DNA of 64,000 bases from an uncultured Oscillospiraceae bacterium (lineage in GTDB: Bacteria > Bacillota > Clostridia > Oscillospirales > Oscillospiraceae), in contig CALXDH010000002.1 of NCBI GenBank assembly GCA_944387015.1, positions 62,001-126,000 on the forward strand, given 5' to 3'. Position numbers and translations under genes: made by a program. The notes beneath the pieces are model-generated. The model saw only the letters and a list, made by a program, of their open reading frames with translations. It was not told where the DNA came from and ran no database searches. Positions within the stretch are counted from its first letter, which is position 1; each line of letters begins with the position of its first letter. This document shows, piece after piece, positions 33,996 to 43,886 of the stretch.

Positions 33996-34832
33996 TCAGT
34001 TTCCGCCGGCGGTGGCCTTGAGCTCCCGGCCCTCTTTCAGCAGGGCCCGCAGCCGCGCGCTGTCCCGGGCCTTCAGGGCGTCCAGGTACTCGGTGAGGTG
34101 TCCCACCAGAACCTCCAGCTCGCTTGTCAGGTAGTCGGCGTCGTCCAGAAACAGCTCCGTCCACATGTCCTCGTCCAGCCGGGCCACACGGGTCATATCC
34201 TGGAAGCTGCCGGCGGAGAAGCCCCGGCGCTTCTGGGCCTCCGGCGACTTGACATAGGCGCTGGAGGTGATATGGGCCAGCTGGGAGGTAAAGGCGATGA
34301 TGCGGTCATGTTCGGCCGGGGTGGAGAAGGTGAGGCCCGCAAATCCGATGTCCAGGAAGAAGGCCTTCAGCGTTTCCAGCAGCTGCATGTCCGTGCGGGC
34401 GTCGGGGGTGAGGATCATGGATGCCCCCACATACAAATCGTCGGTGGCGGCGGTGAAGCCGCCCCGCTCCCGGCCTGCCATGGGGTGGCCGCCGATGTAG
34501 GCAAAGCCATGCTCCGCGGCGATGGGGGTGATGGCCTCCACCACCGTCCGCTTGACGCCGCAGAGGTCCACCAGAATGGCGCTCTTGGAGATGCAGGCGG
34601 CGTTCTGCCGCACCCATTCCACGGCGGCGCCGGGGCGGATGGCTACCAGCACCAGATCGCACTCCGGCAGATTCTCCGCCGTCAGGGGGGCGTCGATGGC
34701 GCCGCACATCCGGGCCATGGTCATGGTCTCGGCGTTGAGGTCCGCACCGTAGACGGTGTGGGCGGTGCGGTTTTTGATGCTCTTGGCCATGGACCCGCCG
34801 ATGAGGCCCAGGCCGACGATGCCAACGATCAT
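33996..34832 (-). CDS. tyrA: Prephenate dehydrogenase
   Basis: A 278-residue NAD(P)-dependent prephenate dehydrogenase giving 4-hydroxyphenylpyruvate. The Rossmann start IVGIVGLGLIGGSMAKSI and the catalytic region GGHPMAGRERGGFTAA and LTFSTPAEHDRIIAFTSQLAH are clear. There is no C-terminal ACT domain, unlike B. subtilis TyrA (371 aa). It begins one base after the aroF stop. Confidence 0.94.
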   Translation of the reverse strand: MIVGIVGLGLIGGSMAKSIKNRTAHTVYGADLNAETMTMARMCGAIDAPLTAENLPECDLVLVAIRPGAAVEWVRQNAACISKSAILVDLCGVKRTVVEAITPIAAEHGFAYIGGHPMAGRERGGFTAATDDLYVGASMILTPDARTDMQLLETLKAFFLDIGFAGLTFSTPAEHDRIIAFTSQLAHITSSAYVKSPEAQKRRGFSAGSFQDMTRVARLDEDMWTELFLDDADYLTSELEVLVGHLTEYLDALKARDSARLRALLKEGRELKATAGGN

Positions 34833-34833
34833 C

Positions 34834-35847
34834 TTACGCCTCCAGTTCCTTCACGGCGGCGTGGAGCTTCAAAAGCTTCTTGGCCAGAACGTCGAACACC
34901 TCGGGCTTGAGGGACTGGGGACCGTCGCACAGGGCGTGGGCGGGATCGTTGTGGACCTCGATCTGGAGGCCGTCGCAGCCGGTAGCCACGGCGCCCATGG
35001 CCAGGGGCTCCACCAGCCAGCTCTTGCCGGTGGCGTGGCTGGGGTCGATGATGATGGGCAGGTGGGTGAGCTTGCGCAGCACGGGAATGGCCGCCAGGTC
35101 CAACGTATTGCGGGTGTAGGACTCGAAGGTGCGGATGCCCCGCTCGCAAAGGATGACGTTCTCGTTGCCGCCGGCCATGACGTACTCGGCGCTCATGAGC
35201 CACTCCTCATAGGTGGCGGACATGCCCCGCTTGATCATGACGGGCTTATCCTGATGGCCCACGGCCTTGAGAAGGTCGAAGTTTTGCATGTTCCGAGCGC
35301 CGATCTGGATGACGTCCACGTCCTTGAAGAGGGGCAGCTGGCTCAGATCCATCAGCTCCGTGACGATGGGGAGACCCGTCTCCTGCCGGGCCACCTTCAG
35401 GTACTCCAGACCCGTGGCGCCCAGGCCCTGGAAGGAGTAGGGAGAGGTGCGGGGCTTGAAGGCGCCGCCCCGGAGCATGGTGGCGCCGCTGGCCTTCACG
35501 GCCTTGGCGATGGCCACCACCTGCTCCTCGCTCTCCACGGAGCAGGGGCCTGCCATGAGGGTCAGGTTGCCGCCGCCGATCTGGGTGTTGCCCACCTTTA
35601 CCACGGTGTCTTCGGGGTGGAACTTGCGGTTGGCATTCTTGTAGGGCTCCTGCACCCGCTTGACATCCTCCACGATGTCCAGAGCGGCGATCAGGTCGAT
35701 GTCCAGCTTGGAGGTGTCGCCCACCAGGCCGAGGATGGTGTGGGCCTCACCGATGCTGGTGTGGATGATGATGCCCTTTTCCTGAAGCCAGGAGATAAGG
35801 CTTTCCAGCTGGTCCCGGTTGGGATTTTGTTTGAGAATGACGATCAT
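34834..35847 (-). CDS. aroF: DAHP synthase, type I-beta with N-terminal regulatory domain
   Basis: A 337-residue 3-deoxy-7-phosphoheptulonate synthase. Residues 1-68 form the ferredoxin-like regulatory domain (MIVILKQNPNRDQLESLISWLQ) seen in Thermotoga-type enzymes, where it mediates Tyr/Phe inhibition. The TIM barrel follows with MAGPCSVESEEQV, GGAFKPRTSPYSFQGLG and IDPSHATGKS. It is the first enzyme of the pathway and first structural gene of the operon, under the leader peptide and terminator described upstream. Confidence 0.95.
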   Translation of the reverse strand: MIVILKQNPNRDQLESLISWLQEKGIIIHTSIGEAHTILGLVGDTSKLDIDLIAALDIVEDVKRVQEPYKNANRKFHPEDTVVKVGNTQIGGGNLTLMAGPCSVESEEQVVAIAKAVKASGATMLRGGAFKPRTSPYSFQGLGATGLEYLKVARQETGLPIVTELMDLSQLPLFKDVDVIQIGARNMQNFDLLKAVGHQDKPVMIKRGMSATYEEWLMSAEYVMAGGNENVILCERGIRTFESYTRNTLDLAAIPVLRKLTHLPIIIDPSHATGKSWLVEPLAMGAVATGCDGLQIEVHNDPAHALCDGPQSLKPEVFDVLAKKLLKLHAAVKELEA

Positions 35848-35870
35848 GGTTGTTCCTCCTCCGTTTGATA

Positions 35871-35903
35871 AAAAAAGACCCGCAGCCGGTCAGGCTGCGG
35901 GTC
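35871..35903 (-). terminator. Attenuator terminator of the aro operon
   Basis: A perfect 11-bp stem GACCCGCAGCC (minus 35903-35893) / GGCTGCGGGTC (35887-35877), 5-nt loop, then TTTTTT (35876-35871). It lies 31 nt after the leader-peptide stop and 24 nt before the aroF start. Short competing stems GGTCC/GGACC and CCTG/CAGG lie between the leader stop and the terminator. Confidence 0.88.
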
Positions 35904-35934
35904 GTCCTGCACAGGTCCTTGGACCATGTCCCTT

Positions 35935-36033
35935 TCAGGCGCGCACGCTTTCAGCCAAACCGAAATAAGCCTTACCCATAAAATAGGTAAAGCTAAAGTA
36001 ACGGTATTCAGCTGCGCGTGCGATACCAGTCAT
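35935..36033 (-). CDS. Tyr/Phe-rich leader peptide of the aro operon attenuator (32 aa)
   Basis: A 33-codon frame starts at ATG 36033 with GAGAGGAT about 9 nt upstream and ends at TGA 35937-35935. The peptide contains four Tyr and four Phe; residues 10-24 read YRYFSFTYFMGKAYF, and there is no Trp. It lies between a promoter and an intrinsic terminator ahead of eight genes making chorismate, Phe and Tyr. This is the layout of ribosome-mediated attenuation: stalling at Tyr or Phe codons when charged tRNA is scarce would favour read-through. Firmicutes usually control such operons by T-box, TRAP or similar, so this is noteworthy. Translation of the peptide is inferred, not shown. Confidence 0.85.
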   Translation of the reverse strand: MTGIARAAEYRYFSFTYFMGKAYFGLAESVRA

Positions 36034-36067
36034 GGTTCCGATCCTCTCAAATTCTTTAGATGCTTAA

Positions 36068-36096
36068 AGAATAGCACTTTACCGTGCAAATGAAAA
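36068..36096 (-). promoter_or_regulatory. Promoter of the aro operon
   Basis: On the minus strand TTTTCA (36096-36091), 17-bp spacer, TATTCT (36073-36068). The predicted start at about 36061 gives a short leader before the leader-peptide ATG. Confidence 0.6.
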
Positions 36097-36157
36097 GTGA
36101 CAATTCTTCCAAACAATACCGGATATTTCGGGGTTCCTTTCGGACAAAAACACGGAA

Positions 36158-36718
36158 TCAGGCGGCGGTGCGGGCCAGCTGGGGACGGCACCCGGCCATC
36201 AGGAGGCTGGTGGCCTCCAGAATGAACTGGACGTCCATCCGCTGATCCGCGGCGGCCTGCTGATAGTACATGTGGAGCTGGGCGATGGCGCCGGCCACAT
36301 CCTCCCGGAACTGCTTGCGCCGCAGGGTGCGCTGCTTCAGATAGGACTCCAGATAGGCCCGAAGGTCCGTCTCATACTGGTGATGCTCCAGAAGCGTATC
36401 GGGGTAGTGCTCATTGTGGGGAAAGGTAAAGGCGTCCGCCAGGTAGTGGGTGAGTTTCCCCAGGGTGTAGTACTGCCACATGGTCCAGTGCTTGCGGCGC
36501 TGGAGACGTTGGATCTGGCGCTGGATGTAATACTGGGAATTGGAATAGTTATGTCCCCGGAACTTGTAGGCCCGCAGAGAGCCTTTGAGGTAGGTCAGGG
36601 GATTGCAGTCCGGCTGGAAGGAGCCGAACAAAAAGGCAAGTTCGAATCGCTTGGAGGAAAATCCGTTTTCGCTTCGCAGAAGAGTGGTTGCCAACAGCTT
36701 ATGACTACGCTTTTGCAA
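36158..36718 (-). CDS. Zinc-dependent phospholipase C-like protein
   Basis: A 186-residue helical protein. WQYYTLGKLTHYLADAFTFPHN with conserved His and Asp residues resembles the zinc-dependent phospholipase C / S1-P1 nuclease fold, in which His and Asp side chains bind three zinc ions. No signal peptide is visible, so it appears cytosolic, unlike secreted phospholipases. TTG 36718 is chosen from GGAGGT 6 nt upstream; there is no ATG nearby. A promoter TTGCCT-N17-TATACT lies at 36785-36757 (minus). Confidence 0.75.
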   Translation of the reverse strand: MQKRSHKLLATTLLRSENGFSSKRFELAFLFGSFQPDCNPLTYLKGSLRAYKFRGHNYSNSQYYIQRQIQRLQRRKHWTMWQYYTLGKLTHYLADAFTFPHNEHYPDTLLEHHQYETDLRAYLESYLKQRTLRRKQFREDVAGAIAQLHMYYQQAAADQRMDVQFILEATSLLMAGCRPQLARTAA

Positions 36719-36756
36719 GGTTGCACCTCCGTCAGTCTGTATTCGAGAACGCCTAC

Positions 36757-36785
36757 AGTATAGCAGTCCCCCTGTGGAAAGGCAA
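36757..36785 (-). promoter_or_regulatory. Sigma-A promoter
   Basis: Minus-strand TTGCCT (36785-36780), 17-bp spacer, TATACT (36762-36757), for the phospholipase-like gene. Confidence 0.75.
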
Positions 36786-36857
36786 GCGGAAAATGATGAA
36801 GAAGATGTTAATTTCGGAGCAAAAGATATGATTCCTTGCGCAGATGTGGAAAAGCCG

Positions 36858-36886
36858 TTGCGGCGGCAAACAAACTGCGCTACAAT
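36858..36886 (+). promoter_or_regulatory. Sigma-A promoter
   Basis: TTGCGG (36858-36863), 17-bp spacer, TACAAT (36881-36886), for the CoA-transferase gene. Confidence 0.75.
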
Positions 36887-36924
36887 AAAAAACATGAAAC
36901 TGAAGGATCGGGAGGAATTGTGAC

Positions 36925-38277
36925 ATGACGAACCTGACCCCCACCCGCCGGGGGCGCTGCGCCGGGATGCAGGACTGGCGGGCACAGTACAGGGCGCTGC
37001 AGATGACCGGTGAGGAAGCCGCGGCCCAGATCCGGGACGGCGATGTGCTGGTGTTTTCGCCCCTGACCAACTGGCCCCGTGAAGTGGACGCGGCGCTGGC
37101 CGCAAAGCTGAAGGCAGAGGGCGGACATGTGGAGATCGACAGCCACTTCGCTCCCAAGGGAAGCTGTCTTTTGGCGCCGGAGTGCGCGGAGCATGTGGCC
37201 TACCACTCCGACTTTTTCGGTGAGGAGCGGGCCTGGGTGGGCCAGGGAAATATCTTCTTCGCACCGGTGAACCTGGGCCAGACGCCTGCCTGGCTGTCGG
37301 CCCGCCATCCCCGGGTGACGGTGCTGACCTGCTCGCCGCCGGATGAGAACGGCTGGATGAGCCGCTCCATCTGGGGCACGCTGCTGGACCGGCGGGTGCT
37401 GGAGCAGTGCGAGCTGGTGCTGGTGGAGATCCACCCGGAGCTGCCCTCCTTTGCCAGCGACGGGGAAAACCACACCCGCCTCCATGTTTCGGAGGTGGAC
37501 GGCATCATCGAGACCAGCGGACCGCTGGTGGAGTCCTTCTCCGCCGCCGGGGACGACACCGACCGGCAGATCGCCGGGTACATCGCGGACATGGTCCATG
37601 ACGGAGACTGCCTCCAGTTCGGCCTGGGAGGCCTGGCCAACGCCATCGGAGAGAATCTGGCCTACGCCGGCAAACGGGACCTGGGCATCCAGACGGAGGT
37701 GCTGACCTCCTGCGTCATGGAGCTGATGAAAAAGGGCGTGGTGAACAACAGCCGCAAGACCACCTGCACCGGCCGCACGGCCTGCGCCCAGTTCGTGGGT
37801 GACCGGGAACTGTGGGCCTTCGGCCACAACAACCCGGATTTCTGCCAGAAGGAGATCTGCTGGATCAACGATCCCCGCAACATTGCCAAAAATGACCATG
37901 TGGTCTCCATCAACAACGCCATGGAGATCGACCTCACCGGTCAGGTCAACAGCGAGACCATCGGCCCCCGGCAGTACTCCGGCACCGGCGGCCAGCTGGA
38001 GTGGGTCATCGGCTCCCAGTGGTCCAAGGGCGGGCGGAGCATCATTGCCCTTCGGTCCTGCTACCGGGACAAGGCGGGCCAGCTCCACTCCAAGATCCTG
38101 CCTCAGCTCACGCCCGGCGGCGCGGTGACGACGCCCCGCACCTGGGTGCAGTACGTGGTCACAGAATACGGGGTCGCGGATTTGAAATATAAGAGCACCC
38201 TGGAGCGGGCCAAGGCCCTCATCGAGATCGCCCACCCGGATTTCCGGGAAGAACTGCGGCGGCAGCTGCCTTTTTAA
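36925..38277 (+). CDS. Acetyl-CoA hydrolase/transferase family CoA-transferase (butyryl-CoA:acetate type)
   Basis: A 450-residue family I CoA-transferase of the Cat1/AbfT/But group. Typical stretches are LQFGLGGLANAIGENL, WAFGHNNPDFC, VVSINNAMEIDLTGQVNSETIG and YSGTGGQLEWVIGSQWSKGG, with a Glu in the NAMEIDL region. Members move CoA between acetate and butyryl-, 4-hydroxybutyryl- or succinyl-CoA. Butyryl-CoA:acetate transferase is the terminal step of butyrate formation in gut Clostridia, but sequence alone does not separate it from 4-hydroxybutyrate CoA-transferase. GGAGGAATTGTGAC precedes ATG 36925. Confidence 0.88.
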   Translation: MTNLTPTRRGRCAGMQDWRAQYRALQMTGEEAAAQIRDGDVLVFSPLTNWPREVDAALAAKLKAEGGHVEIDSHFAPKGSCLLAPECAEHVAYHSDFFGEERAWVGQGNIFFAPVNLGQTPAWLSARHPRVTVLTCSPPDENGWMSRSIWGTLLDRRVLEQCELVLVEIHPELPSFASDGENHTRLHVSEVDGIIETSGPLVESFSAAGDDTDRQIAGYIADMVHDGDCLQFGLGGLANAIGENLAYAGKRDLGIQTEVLTSCVMELMKKGVVNNSRKTTCTGRTACAQFVGDRELWAFGHNNPDFCQKEICWINDPRNIAKNDHVVSINNAMEIDLTGQVNSETIGPRQYSGTGGQLEWVIGSQWSKGGRSIIALRSCYRDKAGQLHSKILPQLTPGGAVTTPRTWVQYVVTEYGVADLKYKSTLERAKALIEIAHPDFREELRRQLPF

Positions 38278-38290
38278 GTGAAAAAAGAAA

Positions 38291-38325
38291 CAAGGTCCCT
38301 CCCCATTCCGGGGAGGGACCTTGTT
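38291..38325 (+). terminator. Rho-independent terminator
   Basis: A 14-bp stem CAAGGTCCCTCCCC/GGGGAGGGACCTTG with 5-nt loop, 13 bp after the CoA-transferase stop. Confidence 0.88.
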
Positions 38326-38362
38326 CGTTGTGACAAAAGTCCCAAAACAGGGTGGTTTTGTT

Positions 38363-38391
38363 TTGACATCTGGGAAGGAGGACCGTACAAT
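38363..38391 (+). promoter_or_regulatory. Sigma-A promoter
   Basis: TTGACA (38363-38368), 17-bp spacer, TACAAT (38386-38391), a near-consensus promoter for the two-gene cidA/lrgA-lrgB operon. Confidence 0.85.
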
Positions 38392-38429
38392 GTGGGTTAA
38401 GACTTTGTGAAAAAGGTGGCGAATGTGTT

Positions 38430-38798
38430 TTGAAGATTCTGATTCAGGTGGGCATCCTGTTCGGCCTGATCTGGGTGAGCGAGTGCATAGAGAAGGCGCT
38501 GCCCTTCGTATTTCCCTCCAGCGTGATCAGTTTGCTGCTGCTGTTGATCTTGCTGCTGGTGCGGGTGATCCGGGTGGATCATATCCGGGAGAAATCCGAT
38601 TTCCTCCTGGGGAACCTGGGCTTTTTCTTTGTGCCTGCCGCTGGCAGCATCATCAATTACGCAGATGTGATCTTCCAGCATGCCGGGGCGTTTTTCACCA
38701 TCTGTGTGGTGTCCACGGTGCTGACCTACGGGGCCACCGCGGCGGCGGTGCATCTGACGAGGAAACTGCTGGGAAAAGGAAAGGAGGCCGCGAAATGA
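38430..38798 (+). CDS. CidA/LrgA family membrane protein
   Basis: A 122-residue protein with four transmembrane helices (about residues 3-22, 30-48, 58-80, 88-110). PFVFPSSVISLLLLLILL and LGFFFVPAAGSI are typical of the holin-like LrgA/CidA family, linked to murein hydrolase export, autolysis control and, more recently, pyruvate uptake as PftA/LrgA partners. The start is TTG 38430 with AAGGTGG upstream. The next gene starts inside its stop codon (ATGA). Confidence 0.87.
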   Translation: MKILIQVGILFGLIWVSECIEKALPFVFPSSVISLLLLLILLLVRVIRVDHIREKSDFLLGNLGFFFVPAAGSIINYADVIFQHAGAFFTICVVSTVLTYGATAAAVHLTRKLLGKGKEAAK

Positions 38799-39484
38799 GT
38801 GAGCTGTATGCATCCCCGTCCTTTGGCATCGCGCTGACGGTGCTGGTGTATTGGGTGGGCGTAAAGGTCCAGAAAAAGACGGGACTTGTCATCTGCAACA
38901 ACATGATCATCGCCGTGGGCCTGCTGATCGCCATTCTGGCGGTGTTTCACATTCCCTATGAGGATTACAACCAGGGCGGCAGCATCATCAATATGTTCCT
39001 GGGACCGGCCACGGCGTGTCTGGCGGTGTCCATTTACTCCAAGATCGACCTTCTGAAAAAGAACTGGCTGCCGGTACTGGTGGGCTGTGCGGTAGGCGTT
39101 GTTACCTCCGTGGGGAGCATCCTGGTGATGTGCCGCCTGTTTGGGCTGGATCGGGACATGACCATCTCCCTGCTGCCCAAATCCGTGACCACCCCCATTG
39201 CCGTGGCGGTGTCCGAGGGACATGACGGCATGGTGGCCATTACGGTGGCGGCGGTGATCGTCACCGGGATCCTGGGCAATCTCATCGCGCCGTTTCTGGT
39301 CAAGCTCTTCCGTATCCGGGATCCGCTGGCGGTGGGACTGGGCATCGGCGCGTGCAGCCACGCCGTAGGCACCGCCAAGGCTCTGGAGATGGGTGAGACC
39401 CAGGGCGCCATGAGCGGTCTTGCCATCGGGCTGTGCGGCATCCTGACCTCCGTAGCCGCGCTGTTTTTTGAATATCTGGTATGA
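38795..39484 (+). CDS. lrgB: LrgB family membrane protein
   Basis: A 229-residue polytopic protein. The signatures LPKSVTTPIAVAVSEGHDG and GIGACSHAVGTAKALEMGE are those of LrgB/CidB/YohK. It forms a complex with the CidA/LrgA-type protein and overlaps its gene by 4 bp. AAGGAGG precedes ATG 38795. Role as in the partner: autolysis modulation or pyruvate transport. Confidence 0.92.
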   Translation: MSELYASPSFGIALTVLVYWVGVKVQKKTGLVICNNMIIAVGLLIAILAVFHIPYEDYNQGGSIINMFLGPATACLAVSIYSKIDLLKKNWLPVLVGCAVGVVTSVGSILVMCRLFGLDRDMTISLLPKSVTTPIAVAVSEGHDGMVAITVAAVIVTGILGNLIAPFLVKLFRIRDPLAVGLGIGACSHAVGTAKALEMGETQGAMSGLAIGLCGILTSVAALFFEYLV

Positions 39485-39495
39485 TCTGAAAAAAT

Positions 39496-39526
39496 ACCGC
39501 CGGGACAGGCTGCCTGTCCCGGCGGT
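39496..39526. repeat. Perfect hairpin, 14-bp stem
   Basis: CCGCCGGGACAGGC/GCCTGTCCCGGCGG with a single-base loop, after lrgB. It probably ends transcription but lacks a good T run. Confidence 0.7.
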
Positions 39527-39555
39527 TCAAAACAACATACGCAGTTCATCAGCCA

Positions 39556-39586
39556 ACAGGGCGGCCGGATCTTCCGGCCGCCCTGT
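39556..39586. repeat. Perfect hairpin, 14-bp stem with 3-nt loop
   Basis: ACAGGGCGGCCGGA/TCCGGCCGCCCTGT, between lrgB and glnN. It may serve as the glnN terminator; the T run is poor. Confidence 0.65.
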
Positions 39587-39623
39587 GTCATGTTCATTGA
39601 AATGGGGGGAATGCCTGACCGGC

Positions 39624-41711
<2,088 letters not shown>

Positions 41712-41764
41712 ACTGTTTCCTCCTTCAAATTTCAATCAAATTTCTTGATCTATTGACTAAGGTT

Positions 41765-41792
41765 ATCCTAACATAAAACCGGGGAAAGACAA
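41765..41792 (-). promoter_or_regulatory. Promoter of glnN
   Basis: Minus-strand TTGTCT (41792-41787), 16-bp spacer, TAGGAT (41770-41765). Confidence 0.5.
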
Positions 41793-41820
41793 TAGGTAAT
41801 ACTTCTAATTTTCCGCGGGA

Positions 41821-43404
41821 TTACTGACCGCTCTCGCCGTAGTTTGCCAGACACCGGGCGGAGGGATCGTTTACATCGCAGCCCTCCCAGGCCTTGTTGG
41901 GCATCCAGAAGTCCTGGATCATCCGGGCCTGACCGGGATAATACTTCTCGAAGATCTCCCGGTAGAGGAGGCTCTCCTTGGTGAAGGGCGTGCAGTAGTC
42001 ATACTTCTGCCGCAGCCGCTCGAACTCGGCGTCGGTGTATTTCTCCTCGGCGTAGGCCTTCAGATCGTCTACCATGGAGTGGCCCACGGCGTCGGAGAAG
42101 GCGGCCTTCTGGCGCCAGAGGATGTCGTCAGGCAGCAGGTGGTCCTTCTCAAAGGCGTGGCGCAGCAGGTATTTGCCCATGTTGTAGGTGTTGAGCTTGA
42201 GCTTGGGGTCCACGCTCATGACGTAGCGGACAAAGTCCAGGTCGCCGAAGGGTACCCGGGCCTCCAGGGAGTTGACGGAGATGCACCGGTCTGCCCGGAG
42301 CACATCGTACATATAAAGCTCATCCACCCGCTTCTTGGACTCCATCTGGAAGGCCTGGGCGCTGGGGGCGTAGTCGGTGTACTTGTAGCCGAAGAGCTCG
42401 TCGGAGATCTCGCCGGTCAGCAGCACCCGGACATCGGTCTGCTCGTGGATGGCCTTGCAGCAGAGGTACATGCCCATGCTGGCCCGGATGGTGGTGATGT
42501 CCCAGGTGCCCAGCATGGCGATGACCTCTTCCAGGGACTCCAGCACCTGCTCCCGGGTCATATACACCTCCGTATGGTCGGCGCCGATGTAGTCGGCCAC
42601 CTCCCGTGCGTACTTGAGGTCGATGGCGTCGGTGTCCATGCCGATGGCGAAGGTACGGATCTTCTTGCCCAGCACGACGGAACTGATGGCGCACACCAGA
42701 GAGGAGTCCAGGCCGCCGGAGAGCAGGAAGCCCAGGGGGGCATCCGCGTCCAGCCGCTTATCCACGCCGGCGATCAGCTTGGTGCGGATGTTCTTGCATA
42801 CCGTTTCCAGGTCGTCGGTGGAGTAGGACTTGACGGTGGTCAGGTCCGCGTAGCGGACGAACTTGCCGAAGGCGTAGTAGTGGCCCGGCGGGAAGGGGAA
42901 GATCTCCTTGCACAGGCCCACCAGGTTTTTGGCCTCACTGGCGAAGACGATGGCGCCGTCGCTGTCGTAGCCGTAGAACAGAGGCCGGATGCCGATGGGG
43001 TCCCGGGCGGCGATGAGAGAGTCGCTCATGGAATCGTAGATGATCATGGCGAACTCCGCGTCCAGCCGGGAGAACATGGAAAGACCGTACTCCCGGAACA
43101 GGGGCAGCAGGATCTCGCAGTCGCTGCCGCTGTGGAAGGAATATCCCTTTTCTTCCAGCTGCCGCTTGATGGCCCGGAAGCCGTAGATCTCGCCGTTGCA
43201 GACCACAAAGTCGTCACCCAGCTGGAAGGGCTGCATGCCCGCCTCCGTCAGGCCCATGATGGCCAGCCGGTGGAAGCACAGATACCCGCTGGGGGTCTCG
43301 ATGATCCGGGACATGTCGGGGCCCCGGGAGAGGGTACGGTCAAAGTACGCCCCGATCGCTTCCTTGGGCAGAGTTTTCTTGGAAAATCCCATAATTGCAC
43401 ACAT
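41821..43404 (-). CDS. asnB: Asparagine synthase (glutamine-hydrolysing)
   Basis: A 527-residue AsnB. After removal of Met, Cys2 (MCAIMGF) is the class II glutaminase nucleophile; VVCNGEIYGFRAIK and the synthetase P-loop FLLSGGLDSSLVCAI (about residue 240) are intact, as is LLTGEISDELFGYKY. It makes Asn from Asp, ATP and Gln. A T-box leader with an AAC specifier lies immediately upstream, matching the product. Confidence 0.95.
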   Translation of the reverse strand: MCAIMGFSKKTLPKEAIGAYFDRTLSRGPDMSRIIETPSGYLCFHRLAIMGLTEAGMQPFQLGDDFVVCNGEIYGFRAIKRQLEEKGYSFHSGSDCEILLPLFREYGLSMFSRLDAEFAMIIYDSMSDSLIAARDPIGIRPLFYGYDSDGAIVFASEAKNLVGLCKEIFPFPPGHYYAFGKFVRYADLTTVKSYSTDDLETVCKNIRTKLIAGVDKRLDADAPLGFLLSGGLDSSLVCAISSVVLGKKIRTFAIGMDTDAIDLKYAREVADYIGADHTEVYMTREQVLESLEEVIAMLGTWDITTIRASMGMYLCCKAIHEQTDVRVLLTGEISDELFGYKYTDYAPSAQAFQMESKKRVDELYMYDVLRADRCISVNSLEARVPFGDLDFVRYVMSVDPKLKLNTYNMGKYLLRHAFEKDHLLPDDILWRQKAAFSDAVGHSMVDDLKAYAEEKYTDAEFERLRQKYDYCTPFTKESLLYREIFEKYYPGQARMIQDFWMPNKAWEGCDVNDPSARCLANYGESGQ

Positions 43405-43423
43405 GAAAAAAGCACCTCCGGAT

Positions 43424-43714
43424 AAAAAAAGCGCAGCTACATCCTAAAAAATTTTAGGACGAATAGCTGCAATCCGCGGTGCCACCTAATTTGCCCCCGT
43501 AAAGGGACCACTTTTCAAGGCTCCAACAAGCCCGTGTGATGTAACGATCACAACTCGTCGCACTTACTGGCGGTCACCCGCGTTCAGATTGCAGCTACGG
43601 AGTGTTCTTCCCACAGATTCTTTGTACGGGGTTTCCACTGCCCCCCGCTCACTGAGACGGAACGTCTGCGGTACTTTTCTCCATCAACGCCGTTGCCGAT
43701 GGTTTAGTTTTAAT
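43424..43714 (-). ncRNA. T-box leader (Asn) upstream of asnB
   Basis: The T-box AGGTGGCACCGCGG is at 43487-43474 (minus). The terminator stem GCAGCTA/TAGCTGC plus TCCTAAAA/TTTTAGGA lies at 43470-43433, followed by a run of T (43430-43424). In Stem I, GGAG (near 43685) pairs with CUCC after GAAGAACA; the AAC in that internal loop is the expected Asn specifier. Confidence 0.9.
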
Positions 43715-43720
43715 GGTTGG

Positions 43721-43750
43721 AGTTTACCACCGGACCAGGAGCGCTGTCAA
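43721..43750 (-). promoter_or_regulatory. Promoter of the asnB T-box transcript
   Basis: Minus-strand TTGACA (43750-43745), 18-bp spacer, TAAACT (43726-43721). Confidence 0.75.
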
Positions 43751-43834
43751 TATCAGAATTTACAAAAACTGGCGCCGGCGGATGCGAAAATTTTTCGGAG
43801 ATGTCGGAAAAGCAGGGCGGTTTCCATGGCGCAA

Positions 43835-43871
43835 AAGGACCCCGCAGACGGTGTTTCGCCGCCTGCGGGGC
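43835..43871 (-). terminator. Terminator after purB
   Basis: CCCCGCAGGCGG-type arm with CCGTCTGCGGGG on the minus strand, then TCCTTTTG. Confidence 0.75.
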
Positions 43872-43886
43872 TGGGTAAATGGAAGA

